From the NCBI RefSeq assembly GCF_030269925.1, contig NC_085116.1, positions 8,060,001 to 8,124,000 of the forward strand: a DNA stretch of 64,000 nt. Direction: 5' to 3'. A program made the translations under genes and the position numbers. Under the pieces are notes generated by a model, which had not been told where the DNA came from, did no database searches, and saw only the letters and a list, made by a program, of their open reading frames with translations. Positions 31,368 through 42,555 of this stretch are shown piece after piece (the stretch's first letter is position 1; each line of letters opens with the position of its first letter). The DNA is from Bombyx mori (taxonomy: Eukaryota > Arthropoda > Insecta > Lepidoptera > Bombycidae).

Positions 31368-31633
31368 TTTTTAATAAATAAATAAATATTTACTAACAAT
31401 CACGCCATGTTAACTGGTCCCGTGATAAGTTCGTAAAGAACTTGTGTTACAGGTACCAGATAACGGATATAAATGTAAGATTTTTATTATACACATACAT
31501 ATACTTAATAGACATCCATAGCCCTGGAAAAGACATTTATATTTACTATACAAATATCTTCCCTTGGCGGGATTCGAACCCGCGACCCCCCTGTGTAGTG
31601 ACCATATCACTTACCACTACACCAGACGGCCGT
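31368..31633 (-). repeat. tRNA-derived SINE (non-Bm1)
   Basis: On the minus strand it begins GGCCGTCTGGTGTAGTGGTA, an A-box-like start, followed by a perfect B box GGGTTCGAATCCC. A tRNA-unrelated body follows, containing CCGTTATCTGGTACCTGTAA and GTTCTTTACGAACTTATCAC, and it ends in a TAAATAAATAAAT-type tail. The would-be acceptor stem does not pair, so it is a SINE head and not a working tRNA gene. Confidence 0.75.
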
Positions 31634-31677
31634 TAAATATTTGACTATTCAACCTCTATATAAATGAAATAACCGTA

Positions 31678-31765
31678 TATCATCTATTTTGGGCTCCGGT
31701 AACCTCTTTACACCAAAAGGGGTGTGTGCTAGTTCACCCAACTACGCGGTAAAAAAAAATACTTT
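31678..31765 (+). repeat. Old Bm1 3' fragment
   Basis: A short run resembling the Bm1 end: GGGCTCCGGTAACCTCTTTAC, GGTGTGTGCTAGTTCACCCA and an A-run. Confidence 0.45.
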
Positions 31766-32772
31766 TTGAAAAATATATCACTTTGTTGAAAATACACGCA
31801 TATTAAACAAATATGTAATTACTTTAGCATCTCGATTTTGGATTTAAAATTAAATCTAGAAACAACAAAAAAAAAAACAACATGCAACGCTAAATAAATT
31901 TTATTTCATGTCCATAATTATTTTTCACACTCAAACCATAATTTAAAGTACAGCTTAGCATTATTATATATTATTTTATTATCTCTGAGGAAAAACACAA
32001 CTTAAAAGTAGATAAACAACGAGGGTGCTTCCTGGTAAAAAGACCTCAACATTATCCATACAATGACCACTTCAATCGTAGTAATAGCTACAAATATCTA
32101 TTTCCAATAGAAAATACGGCAGAAATATAAATTTTTTTCTTTCAGCGACCACACGAACAAAATAAAAATAAATTATTTATTATGCCGGCTGCTCTGCCTC
32201 ACCAGGGTACTTGACTCCTAGACTTATTTCTATGTTAGTAGTGTTGGTACTATTACAATAGTCTATAAGTATTTATTTTGTATTGTTTAACTAGTCTATA
32301 TAGTTTAGGATACAGTGTTCGAACTAGAGAAATAATTTGGCGTCCGTTAAGTAAATCAAGTCGATCTCCTAAGTTCATAAAATATTAAGTTTTTACTGGA
32401 GACGTCATTTATTTAAAAGGCCTCTATGTATTTTTTTAATTAATATTGAGCTTACGGTTAAATTATCATTTCCAAAATTTTGAATAATTACTTTACAGTT
32501 TTCATAACCAATAGAATTGCGGTCAGATTCTTTTTAAATGTAATTATTTAATGTAAAAAAGGAGCACTAATTATTTCTCTAGCGGCTATCGGCTTTTTTT
32601 ATTACTATTGTTACTGTCAGTCGGTTCGTAGGTTATTTTGCCCAAACAAGGTAATTTAAATCTGTGGTGTCCCGTGAATTTGACAAAGCATTTTATTGCG
32701 ATTTTAATTAGATAAAATCGATTGATCAAGAAGCTAACCATTCCGCACACCATAAAACAGAAATATAGCTTC

Positions 32773-33183
32773 GGTAGTTTTCCAATTACAGAGCATAATG
32801 CGACTCAGTGACGCACAATACCGAATTATGCTGAAGCTTAATTGGAACGTGAATTAGTTTTCTAATGCATCAGCAGAGTGCGCTAAGTTAGCACAGTTTT
32901 AATTAACATTGATTATTTCTAAGAAACTACGACGAAACGAAAGCCTTACAATTTTTTTCAACATTAAATAATATTACTAACGATAATATAAACAAAATTT
33001 CAATCAATGCCAACTTAAAGAAAAAACACTTGTCAATTTTCTGTTACTGAGTCGGTATCGATTGCGAGTATCACGCGAGATTTTGAGAGTGCTCGATTGT
33101 GCGAAGCGTTGCTGTAGTTGGAACATTCAACGTTGAGCATTATGTCGCATAATGCGCTCTTTTGCTGTAATTGGAAAACTACC
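32773..33183. mobile_element. MITE with 19-bp terminal inverted repeats
   Basis: The left end GGTAGTTTTCCAATTACAG (32773-32791) and the right end CTGTAATTGGAAAACTACC (33165-33183) are exact reverse complements. GCATAATGCG motifs sit just inside both ends. The 411-bp interior is AT-rich and non-coding. No clear target duplication is visible, so the superfamily is undetermined. Confidence 0.75.
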
Positions 33184-33717
33184 TTTATGTGCTGAACGAT
33201 TTAAACTTTCAACATAAAAACACTTTATTAGGCACTTTACTAAAATAGTTAAAAAAACCACTGGGACCTCATTTCATAACATTTACATTGTACACAGCAT
33301 ATCATCAGATAACATACGCATTATTATTCACATTACAAAACAAATAATTTAAAATTTTCTTACTTTATTTTTACACATTATGATTCTTGAAAGAACCATA
33401 ACGCAAAGCACCTTGTTAACCTATATGAGGTTGGTTGCAATCTAATTTATAGAAGTTTGTGTGAAAATTTCGGTAATCGGCATTTTTCTTCAACTAAACG
33501 AGACTTTCATGATGACTAAGATGAAAAGTTCATTAAATGAACAATTTATTGTTGTATTTTCGATAAACTGAATGGCAATTAGAATTTCAATCCAATTTCA
33601 TAATTTTAAGTGTTAAGAGACATATATAATTCGCATTTCATTATTTTTTTGTTTGAATTTTTAAACCAAAATTGTTCTGTACATAAACAATAAAAATCAG
33701 TTTTAAATATAAATTAA

Positions 33718-33840
33718 ACAAAAGAGGTTTTAGAGGAATTCAGAGGAGAAGGGTTTAGAAGAGGTCGACCGAAGAAGACATGGATGGAGTGTTGAGCTGA
33801 TGGCTGATAGAAGAGATTGGCAGATTGGCAGTTGATTCTT
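33718..33840 (+). repeat. LINE coding-end remnant (RGRPKKTWM motif)
   Basis: The forward strand encodes RGRPKKTWMEC, the typical end of endonuclease/reverse-transcriptase LINEs of Lepidoptera, followed by stops. Too short for a firm family call. Confidence 0.5.
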
Positions 33841-36800
33841 AACTGTGTTACCTACATTACGTGCTAAAAACTGTAAATAGTAAAATAAAATTGTCGATCA
33901 TTTTCGGTTGTACCGTATTAGTAATCCTTAACGTGATGGTGTCGTTTTCGAGAACGTTTTCAATACAGCTTGTAGTCTTGTAACTTATATTTGAATAATA
34001 CGAGTGGCTTTGATAGTAGATTACAGGATAAGTCTTATAGTGGACGATAATGTTGATAACACATGTCCAAAGTAAATAAAGTGAATAATGTCACAAAGCA
34101 AATCCAGTGTCAAACGATCGCACCCGAAGTTGAAACCCGTTAATTTGATAAGCTAAGCATAAATACCTGTTTTAGTAAGTTCAAATTTAGTGAAGGCAGA
34201 CATTGGACGCCATGAGACGGTTGAATTTGTTGAACAATAGTGCCATCATCTCAGGGATCCATCTCTATGTTCGAATTTTGTAATGTTAATTTACTATTTA
34301 ATATGCATACTTACTATGCATAAATTTAGGTACGGCCCTGTACCGTAGCCTTTGAAATATTAAAGTACTATCATGTATGTTTATACTAAATTCAGTAGCC
34401 TGAAAGTTGATAAATCGGATAATAATCGTTTTATGTATCGTCGATTTTACACATAAAATAAAATATATCATAAAAAAGAATATTTTTTTGTTATTAAAAT
34501 TTAATGCGATACTATAACTCAACACCCATAACTTTGTATTATTCTTTACAAATAAAAAACAACACTCATATAATTAAAACCGATTAACAAATGGTTGATA
34601 TATGAAATTAAATAATATAAACATAAAATTAATAAATAAATAATTATATACCGCAGGTAACAGTAAGCCGCGCGCAGCTTTTCCGATCACCACTGCACTT
34701 TGACACACTAACGCGCTTTATAATAATTATTTTTAATTCAAGCAAAAAAGAAAAGTAGCAATGTACATATTATTATTACACGTACACATATGTAATTGAA
34801 GTGTTAAATAATTTAATGTTTATTTAAGGCATTATTTTTGAAAGCTGTGCTTTTGTCGACTGCCGTAGCAATAACCGCCAAGGCGTGACGGTGAAATTAG
34901 CAAATAATCTACTACTATTATATTCCAAAAGGGAACAATACCAAGAGATTTTAATTGTGAATATTTTTTGTTGAAAATCAAATATAAAATTACAAGTGTG
35001 CATGTGTGTTGGTTTTCATTTTTAATTATTATTTTTAATTTAATAAACTATAGTAGGCAGGTACGTAACCTAAATGACTTTATATAATAATATATAATTT
35101 TCGGTCGTATTGTAGGTATGTACTTCTACCCTCCATCCATAGTATTGTAGTACGTAGCTAGTACGTAGCAAGTATAAAAATTAAAAACAAAAATTGCGAG
35201 ATTTACTCTCTAGTTTAGGATGTAAAATTACGTTTGTAAGACAGAATTCCAAAATTTGATGTTTTTAAAATTTATAATAGTTATAGCGAGGAAATTTAAA
35301 CATACAATTTTTATTAATTGAGTTAACAATTTTACTTGCACTTTTATAAATAGGCATGGCATATATGTGTGTGATCTTCATCATCTTTACGAAGTTTTCA
35401 TCACGTTCATTCGATATAATTTGAAACTATACCTAGGATATTTGATACATACGCTTAAATAGGGTTAGATATATTTTCCCTAAGACTGTTTCGTTATTTA
35501 GACATGGGTAGTTTTTTTTTGTTTCGAACAGATATACATCTTTCAGAGTTATAAACTTAATTCACTACAGGTTTTGGTTTTTTACTTAAAAATTGAACCT
35601 ACCCAATTCGTTTGAACCACTCAGTGATAATAATCTTATTTTCGTGATTTGCGAGTTTAGTAGAAGACTGTTGGTTTTTCGAGTGTTTTCTAATTGCCTT
35701 TCAGGCTAAATAGTCAATAGTTAGGTGTTGTGCCTACAGTCTTGCAAATAAATCATTTCTTTTAAATTTTACAGTCTATCGAATCCTACCTCTATATCTA
35801 TATTTTCCAATTCAAATAACGATCCCATTTTACAGCTATAAAATATCTATCGTTTGCATAAAAAAATAATTTTACATACGGTACCTACCCACATCCCTGT
35901 GACGTTATATGTAAGGTGTAGTTAAGCATTAACAATCTGAGGATGCAAAGTCAAATCTTGTCATGTCAAACAGAAATGGCATTACGTTAAGAGACATGGC
36001 ACAAAATATCTCACGGCGACATTAATTTTAATTTCCAAAGTGCCAAAAAGAGATTTTTTAAAAAAAAAAGAAGGGAAAACGAATTTTAGTGTACAATTTA
36101 ACTCGGAATTCCCTAAATCAAAACCTGTGTCATTACTATATTTTTAGTACCTATGAAGATTATAGAATAGATCCCAAGTGACGGGAAGGAGGAGTCTAGA
36201 TATGGTTATACCTAATTCGAGGTCGTAATTAAGATACCTAGAAGTGTTCCTTTTTCAACAGTTTTACGACCTAGGTTCTTCTCTGTGTTATCTAATAGTG
36301 TGACTTTACAATATTACATTGTTTATAAAGTGCCATTTGTAAGGTAGATTGTTACGTCGGTGGCTTATCTACACCTGTTATACTTATAGCATCATTGTCA
36401 CATACACCAGAAGAAACACACATAACAAAAAAATAAACAACGTTATTTGATAAACAATGATAACAATTAATAAACTTTATCCTTCACTAGACAATGCACG
36501 AATATAACAGTCTGTTGTTAAAAAATAACATTACAATAACCCAAAAGCATACATTTGTAACAGTCGGATAAAAAGAGTATGTATGATACACATGTCAGTA
36601 CTTCACTCAATCAATATTTATAGACCCTAAGCATTTTATTAATATGTTATGTTTTTATTTTAGGTAACTTAAAGTCATTAAAATGACCATTTATAACTGA
36701 ATGTTTAATGATTTTGGTAACTTTTATAATACATCCTATTTTTTATTTTTCTTTTCAAGTTGTCACAAGTACCTTTACTTTTTTTAAATATATTAAAAAA

Positions 36801-38252
36801 ATAACAATTATTAAACTATCTACAAACTTTTATTTTGTTTAGTTGGTTATGAGGCACAGATTTTTATCTTATTTAGCTTTATATTTTTAAAATGAATGAG
36901 TATACTATTTTTTTAAATGTATTTTTCAATATAACAACACTTGTATACTATCTAATAAACTTTCAAACAGAGTATCTATTTTTGTAATAAGGCAAATTGT
37001 TGGATTAAATTGACTGTAGCACAATATGTGATATGATATACATATATCGCTAATTTCAAAATAACATTTATCATACTATCTATCCTATATACATTTTTTT
37101 TTGCCAAAGTGTGTATATTTTATATCATTGTACATATAAATTGAATGCTAATTTTAACGAAATTTTATAGTCCACATTTTAACATATTTTCATCTCGATT
37201 GTGACTGTTCTTAAGTATGATTAGCATCAAATAGATTTAAAAATAGACATTTATTCAATTTCAACATTTTTATAGGCTTTTATATATTATAATTATGTAA
37301 CAGTTTGAGTTCTTGTTATTGTCCTTGAAAATATGGGATAGAGATAAAAGTAACACCTGCATTTTCTAAAATAGGACTTGTTTATAATCAGCAATTTTTT
37401 TTTATAAATTATAATAGGATTTAGGTAATTTTGCAGTAACTTTTTCATATCCATTTGTATTTCCTAATGTAAGGTCTAGCTAGCTCTTACAAATGGTATG
37501 AGATTTCAGATTAGTGATTGCAAGTTACATTGTAATTATGATATTATCTGTACATCTATGGTACTATTAGTGTACAAAGTAAGAATGAATTCAAACAAAT
37601 CCAAACTTGCTGATAAATATTATTTGTCATAGAGAACAGAATTGCCGTGTTTTAAATTAAATTGTAATTGTATAGTCATAAAGATGTGAATATTTTTCAA
37701 AACATCATTTTAATGTAAATTCTGTTCTTAGATTTATTAAGGGAAGTTACTGTTAATTTTGTACTTAGATGGTTATATTACTTTACCTACCATTATCTCA
37801 TTTATGGACGGACGGCCCTAAACATGACAATGTAAAAATTACAAAAATCTACCTCAAAGTTGAGGAATCTGTTGATTACATCTCAGCTCTAATTAGTTAT
37901 GTCGATATTTATTAGTATTTTTAAGTAGTAATATGAAATGACAAATAAAAGCACAACAACAATCTTAATCTAAAACATATGATACAAGTATTACATAATT
38001 TTTATACAGAAACTGCTTGTAAAGTGTTATGTTTTGTTATGGTGCATAATTTTATCTATCTAGGATAAAATTCATAAGAACAAAATTGAAAACAAGCAAT
38101 TCCATAAATAAATAACATCATTAGCAAATTTTTAGGTTAACCACTTGCCACCAACAACAACCCATCTTTTACTGAAGAGAAAAACAAGTACTATTTATCT
38201 AAAAAATGTTGCTACAATCACAGAGATTATTGTGAGCTTGTCGAAATATTGA

Positions 38253-39488
38253 TCAGACAGAGTGGCCTTGGGACTGATGTCTTTGTCCCCACTGACTAGA
38301 GGGTCCTTGTGCTGAATTACCTTGTTGCATCCAAGACAGGAAGTTTGGTGGTGCTGGAGGTGCCGATGATGCTGGACCAGCAAAGGCACCTTGTTCTGAT
38401 GCACCTGAAGGGATGTTGTTGATAAGACCCCAACCAGCTGCCTGGTTAAGAGCTGCTGCTACTAAAGCTTGATTTACAGGTAGTCCTCCCATTCCTATAG
38501 GCATACTGCCACCTTGTGCTTGTCCTCCACCACCAGCTACAGCTGTTTGTCCATGTTGACCAGACATACCAAGTGCTTGCATATTAACCATATCCATGTT
38601 TCGGTTGCTCCAAGAATTATTATTAGACACATTGTGTGGATGACCTTCATCATAACTTCTACTAGGCATGGCACGTTGGTTTGTACCACTTTTGTTTTGC
38701 TTTGGAGATGCATTCGAAACATTAACAGAAACACCTTTTATTATATGGTCTTGCCCACATAGACTCTGCGCAACTTCTGGGTCAAGAAATGTTATAAAAC
38801 TGAATGCCCTAAATGGTTTTGGGATGAACACATCAGTAACTTCTCCAAATTGAGAAAAATACTCTCTCAAGTCATTGGCAGATAATTCTTCAGTACAGCG
38901 GCCAACAAAAACTTTACAAGGCATAGATGGTATAGATCCTTCTTTGGAATTTGGTATCCTTACATCACACCACCTCCCATCAATCATGTGCCTTTGAGCA
39001 AGAACTCTCATTTGGGATGTATAAGATGCAAATCGAATAAAAGCGAAACCTTTAGACATTCCCGTTTTTGGGTCTCTTTTCAGCTGAGCCATTAATACTT
39101 CACCAAATTTTTCAAAATATTCTCGCACTGTCTGCTCTGTGGCTTTCCAAGGGAGTCCCAAAACTATCAGGTCCGAACATAAGGTGTCATTTCTTTTATG
39201 TCTCATAATTGTGGACTCGGAATTTTCACCAAGTTTGCGTTTATTTTCTTTAGGAAAACTACATATATACAAATAATTTCCCCATCCTTCTGGAGGAGGA
39301 TATAGTCGACCATCTCTTAGTCGAATTCCCCTGATGGTTTTCGTTTCAGGGTGTCGATATTTCAATCCGCAGCAACCTGGAAACTGTGCAGACACAGTCG
39401 ATAGCATCAAAGCTCCATCTTCTTCGATAGGCAGTTCTATGGGTTCTTCATTTTCGTCTTCAGCAACGGGCAAATACTCGAAAGACAT
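38253..39488 (-). CDS. TBPH: TAR DNA-binding protein TBPH (TDP-43)
   Basis: TDP-43 is a nuclear RNA-binding protein that binds UG-rich RNA and controls splicing, 3'-end choice and mRNA stability. The 411-residue frame has no introns. The N-terminal oligomerisation domain (about 1-77) contains [21 protein letters not shown] basic nuclear-localisation stretch follows (KENKRK at 80-85, plus HKRN). RRM1 spans about 106-181 with LIVLGL and KGFAFIRF, and RRM2 about 192-260 with KVFVGR and [24 protein letters not shown] and [14 protein letters not shown] are nearly identical to the vertebrate protein. The C-terminal part is Gly-, Gln-, Ala- and Ser-rich and contains NQAAGWG, like the aggregation-prone tail of human TDP-43 (414 residues). 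The start at 39488 matches the family N-terminus. Vertebrate and fly homologues have introns in the coding region, so the uninterrupted frame is unusual. Confidence 0.96.
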   Translation of the reverse strand: MSFEYLPVAEDENEEPIELPIEEDGALMLSTVSAQFPGCCGLKYRHPETKTIRGIRLRDGRLYPPPEGWGNYLYICSFPKENKRKLGENSESTIMRHKRNDTLCSDLIVLGLPWKATEQTVREYFEKFGEVLMAQLKRDPKTGMSKGFAFIRFASYTSQMRVLAQRHMIDGRWCDVRIPNSKEGSIPSMPCKVFVGRCTEELSANDLREYFSQFGEVTDVFIPKPFRAFSFITFLDPEVAQSLCGQDHIIKGVSVNVSNASPKQNKSGTNQRAMPSRSYDEGHPHNVSNNNSWSNRNMDMVNMQALGMSGQHGQTAVAGGGGQAQGGSMPIGMGGLPVNQALVAAALNQAAGWGLINNIPSGASEQGAFAGPASSAPPAPPNFLSWMQQGNSAQGPSSQWGQRHQSQGHSV

Positions 39489-40165
39489 TATTTATTCTTC
39501 ATGAACAATATAGTTAAAATCTGATGAAAATTAACACAATAACTATACTTATTACTAGAAAATTGTATAATTTAACTTCATCTAAAATAAATAAAATTTA
39601 ATTAAACGTCACCTACGGGTTACGAACCCATTGCAATTTGCAGGTTGAAAACATATGTTAACCAAAAGGTTTTGAACAATAAATTTAGAAAATATCAAAG
39701 TGATTTTCAGGGCATGGAAGTATCAATATTGAGAAGTTGGAGTATAGTAATAGACAACTTTCTAAAATTGACATTTTACATCACTCACATACTTTGTTTT
39801 TTTTTGGTCATAGCAATACAAAAATCTAGACACTGTGCGTCCTACTCGAAGATTGAAAACGAAGTGAAGAGTTGTATTTTAGATTTCACACAAAACACGA
39901 TGCATTTGTATTGCAGTTGCATTGTTATTATACGCAGACTTTGTTACAACATAAGTCTGTACATGTCCTCTTTGCCTGTCCTAAGAATGATTCAATTTGA
40001 AAATAATTTTAAAAAAGGGCAAAAAATATTTTAAAAAATACGGAGGTATATAACTTCAGACTTCAGGGCAGGATTAGCAGCTTGACCTCTATTTAAATTA
40101 TATTTAACGACTTAGTATTTCTTTTTGGGGGATTATATCAAAGGTAATGTATTCCACAGAGTCCG

Positions 40166-40830
40166 ATTTTTTTTTAATTGCCCGGATAGGCAGACAAGCT
40201 TACCTGATGGTGAGTAGAGTTACCGTCGCTCATGGACGTCAACAATGCTAAGGGGAGAGCCAAGCCGCTGCCTACCATTAAATATTCTCCACAAGCTTCG
40301 TTTGAAGAAGGACATGTTATAGCGTTCATAGAGGGGAGCTCATTCCAAAGCCGGATGGTACATGGCAAAAAAGATCTCTGGAAGCGCTTTGTGGATGAAC
40401 ACAGTGGTTCTAGGTACTATGAACTATGAACACCACTGGTGGGCGGTGCGATGGTAAACCCGAGATGTTGGAATCATCTGAATTAATTCCTCAGAGCACT
40501 CCCCATGGAACATGCGGTACAAAATACAGAGAGAACCGAAGACCCTCCGCAGATCCAGAGGTTCAGAACGATCCGTGAAAATGGGATTTCACCTATGCGA
40601 ACGGGCCAGTTCTATATGGAGTCAAATAGAAGTAGTTGGTCTGAGTGTTGGAGTTCGAAATGTCGGAGGAATTCGCATTCAAATCAGTTAGGTTAGCGCA
40701 GCATATGACACCGTAATCTCAAAGATGCCAAATCATTTAGCAAAACTAATTTTTCGCAGAATGGAACTATAAAGTGACAGAGCCTTCGATCATCAATAGT
40801 AACTCTGGCGACAATCGAGATGCATTCTGT
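40166..40830 (-). repeat. Non-LTR retrotransposon 3' region (family 1)
   Basis: A longer reverse-strand copy of the LINE at 63375. The tail and GGTAGGCAGCGGCTTGGC region are at 40166-40290. A coding end with TIRLWNELPS follows, and further on is the segment matching GTTCCATGGGGAGTGCTC (near 40495-40515). It is decayed by stops and small indels. Confidence 0.65.
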
Positions 40831-41267
40831 ACACGTGATTGCTAGTAAAGCTAAAATAAAAAAGGAAAGCTAAGTATCTAATGAGAGTCCAACAAACAGA
40901 CACAAAAGCAGCATTAACCAATTTTAACCAACTAATTTTGAAGTACTTCTAACAAATTTTAAAAAATTATTAAAACACAAATCTACTCCGTGCGTTTACT
41001 GTTCTGTTAAACAAACGTTTGTCCATGTGTTGGCCGAGCCTTGGCCAACATTTGTAGCGGTGGCTAAAAATCGGTAATTTTGTTCAAAATTTAATATTAT
41101 TTATTAGTTTAAAGTTTAAAATATAGTTTATACTTCATGTACTTACCGAAAGTAAGATACTCCAGCCGTTAAATTGCTTTTTAGGGCATTACTTTTGCAA
41201 CTTTTGAATACACACTGCGGCATTGTGAGACGGGTTGACATTGGCTGTGTTTGAAGCGAACTAAACA

Positions 41268-41302
41268 AAATAACAGCTCACATTTCAAGTGAGCTGTTAT
41301 TT
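41268..41302. repeat. 14-bp stem hairpin
   Basis: Arms AAATAACAGCTCAC and GTGAGCTGTTATTT are exact complements around a 7-base loop. Pairing does not extend further, so a microRNA precursor is unlikely. It may be a foldback remnant or a palindromic binding site. Confidence 0.6.
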
Positions 41303-41515
41303 GACGAGACGGATTTTCTGCACCGACCGTGTATCTAGTTACTATTGTTGATCGAAGGACAGAGCAGAAAGAGATATCGCAACTTTTTTGTATATTACGA
41401 GCGTTCAGTATAATAGTCTTATGAAATGCTGTTTTCTATGTATTGGAAGGGAGTCCAGTAGTAGTGGTAGGTAAAATATGATTATTACGATTTTCATTTT
41501 TTTTATGTGTCCTAC

Positions 41516-41800
41516 CTATTTGCTGTTAGCCTATTGAGCTACTCCAGCTAGGCGCGGACGGGTGAGTCACAGGCTCAACCTGACAGAATTTGGTAACTCT
41601 AGCTCTAGCAAGAACAGTGCTTCGTAGTATCTATCACCGGATCGAAATCGCGACCCACGCGATTCACGCGCGGAAGATCCTGTGAGAGATTCAATGGGTT
41701 GTGTCTATGGGTTAGATCGCTCGTCGAACGGTGTTTGAGAGCCCAAAACACATACAGTCGATCCGGGGGATCCGACAAGGCATAAGATTTCTAAGCAGAC
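41516..41800 (-). repeat. Jockey-like LINE 3' fragment (family 2)
   Basis: A reverse-strand family-2 copy with GCCTATTGAGCTACTCCAGC, GGGTGAGTCACAGGCTCAAC and GATCGAAATCGCGACCCACG. It is 5'-truncated and diverged. Confidence 0.6.
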
Positions 41801-42555
41801 TTAGAAAATAGGTTAAAATATACTTTTTTTAATTATTAATCTGGGACGTCATGCTCGTTACCTGTATTTTAATTATGAAGTTTCGTTATGTGTAAACACA
41901 CCTATTGTTATTTATAGAATATCAGCCTTAGGTTTTTGTTTGTTTTCTAGTTTCAAATTAAAAGCAGTTGTTTCAAATTAACAGAGTTATATCGATTGGG
42001 TTTTATATCCTATTTAATAGCAAAAGTATAGTATGAAATAAATTCACAATACATTTTTTAAACACAGAGCTATGAGTAGGCCATTGTGGTTACTGGAATT
42101 ATACCAAATTCTTTGTTATAATTTGTAAACTTGTTTAAGGTGTGAATTAGTACCACTCACATACATTGTTTCGATATTGCATACGCCATAGTTCAATGAT
42201 ATCAGCTTATGAATGATGGAGATTATTTAATACTTTAAGCCTAATAAATAAGTTACCATAGTAAAAAATTCAATGAGCAAATATACATCAAAGTATGTAT
42301 TTACCTACCAGTCATTATTAAAGCTTTATTTGAAGACGTTTAACTTTTGAAAACAATAAATATTACTACAAAACGGTCGAAACCGAGGTATTTAAATATA
42401 CAAAGACCTAGCGATAAATATCAATCTTTAAGTCAAAATAACTATAACCTCTAAATTACTTGAAAACTCTTAACTCAATAATTTTAATAAAATACATTTA
42501 ATGCAGGATTATTATTTGGTTTGTATATCCGGAAAGTTTTTACAAAACCAGTGAT

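Larger units (their letters stand above)
30301..38252. other. Gene-poor region between WD40 gene and TBPH
   Basis: Nearly 8 kb, mostly AT-rich, without a gene I can support. It contains the separately listed LINE fragment, tRNA-derived SINE, Bm1 remnant, MITE and small LINE remnant. From about 36.4 to 38.25 kb nothing repetitive stands out, and the TBPH 3' untranslated region must lie here. The first reverse-strand AATAAA after the TBPH stop is at 37908-37913. I see nothing else specific in 33.9-36.4 kb. Confidence 0.55.
39489..42555. other. Intergenic region between TBPH and Smg6
   Basis: The two genes face away from each other, so both promoters should lie here. The region also holds LINE fragments (40166-40830 and 41516-41800) and a hairpin at 41268-41302. 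A 129-codon forward open frame at 39645-40034 has no recognisable family and a chance-like composition. Confidence 0.5.

Noticed and set aside
31560..31633. tRNA-like sequence with a perfect B box
   Set aside because: The acceptor stem halves do not pair, and the sequence continues into a repeat body with a tail. It is the head of a SINE and not a tRNA gene.
39600..39660. GGGTTCGTAACCC-like B box suggesting a tRNA on the minus strand
   Set aside because: No A box at the right distance and no cloverleaf could be folded. At most it is a very old SINE head.
39645..40034. 129-codon forward open frame between TBPH and Smg6
   Set aside because: No family resemblance, chance-like composition in AT-rich DNA, and no convincing splice or promoter context.
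41268..41302. Hairpin as a possible microRNA precursor
   Set aside because: The stem is only 14 bp and pairing does not extend into the flanks, well short of a microRNA hairpin.
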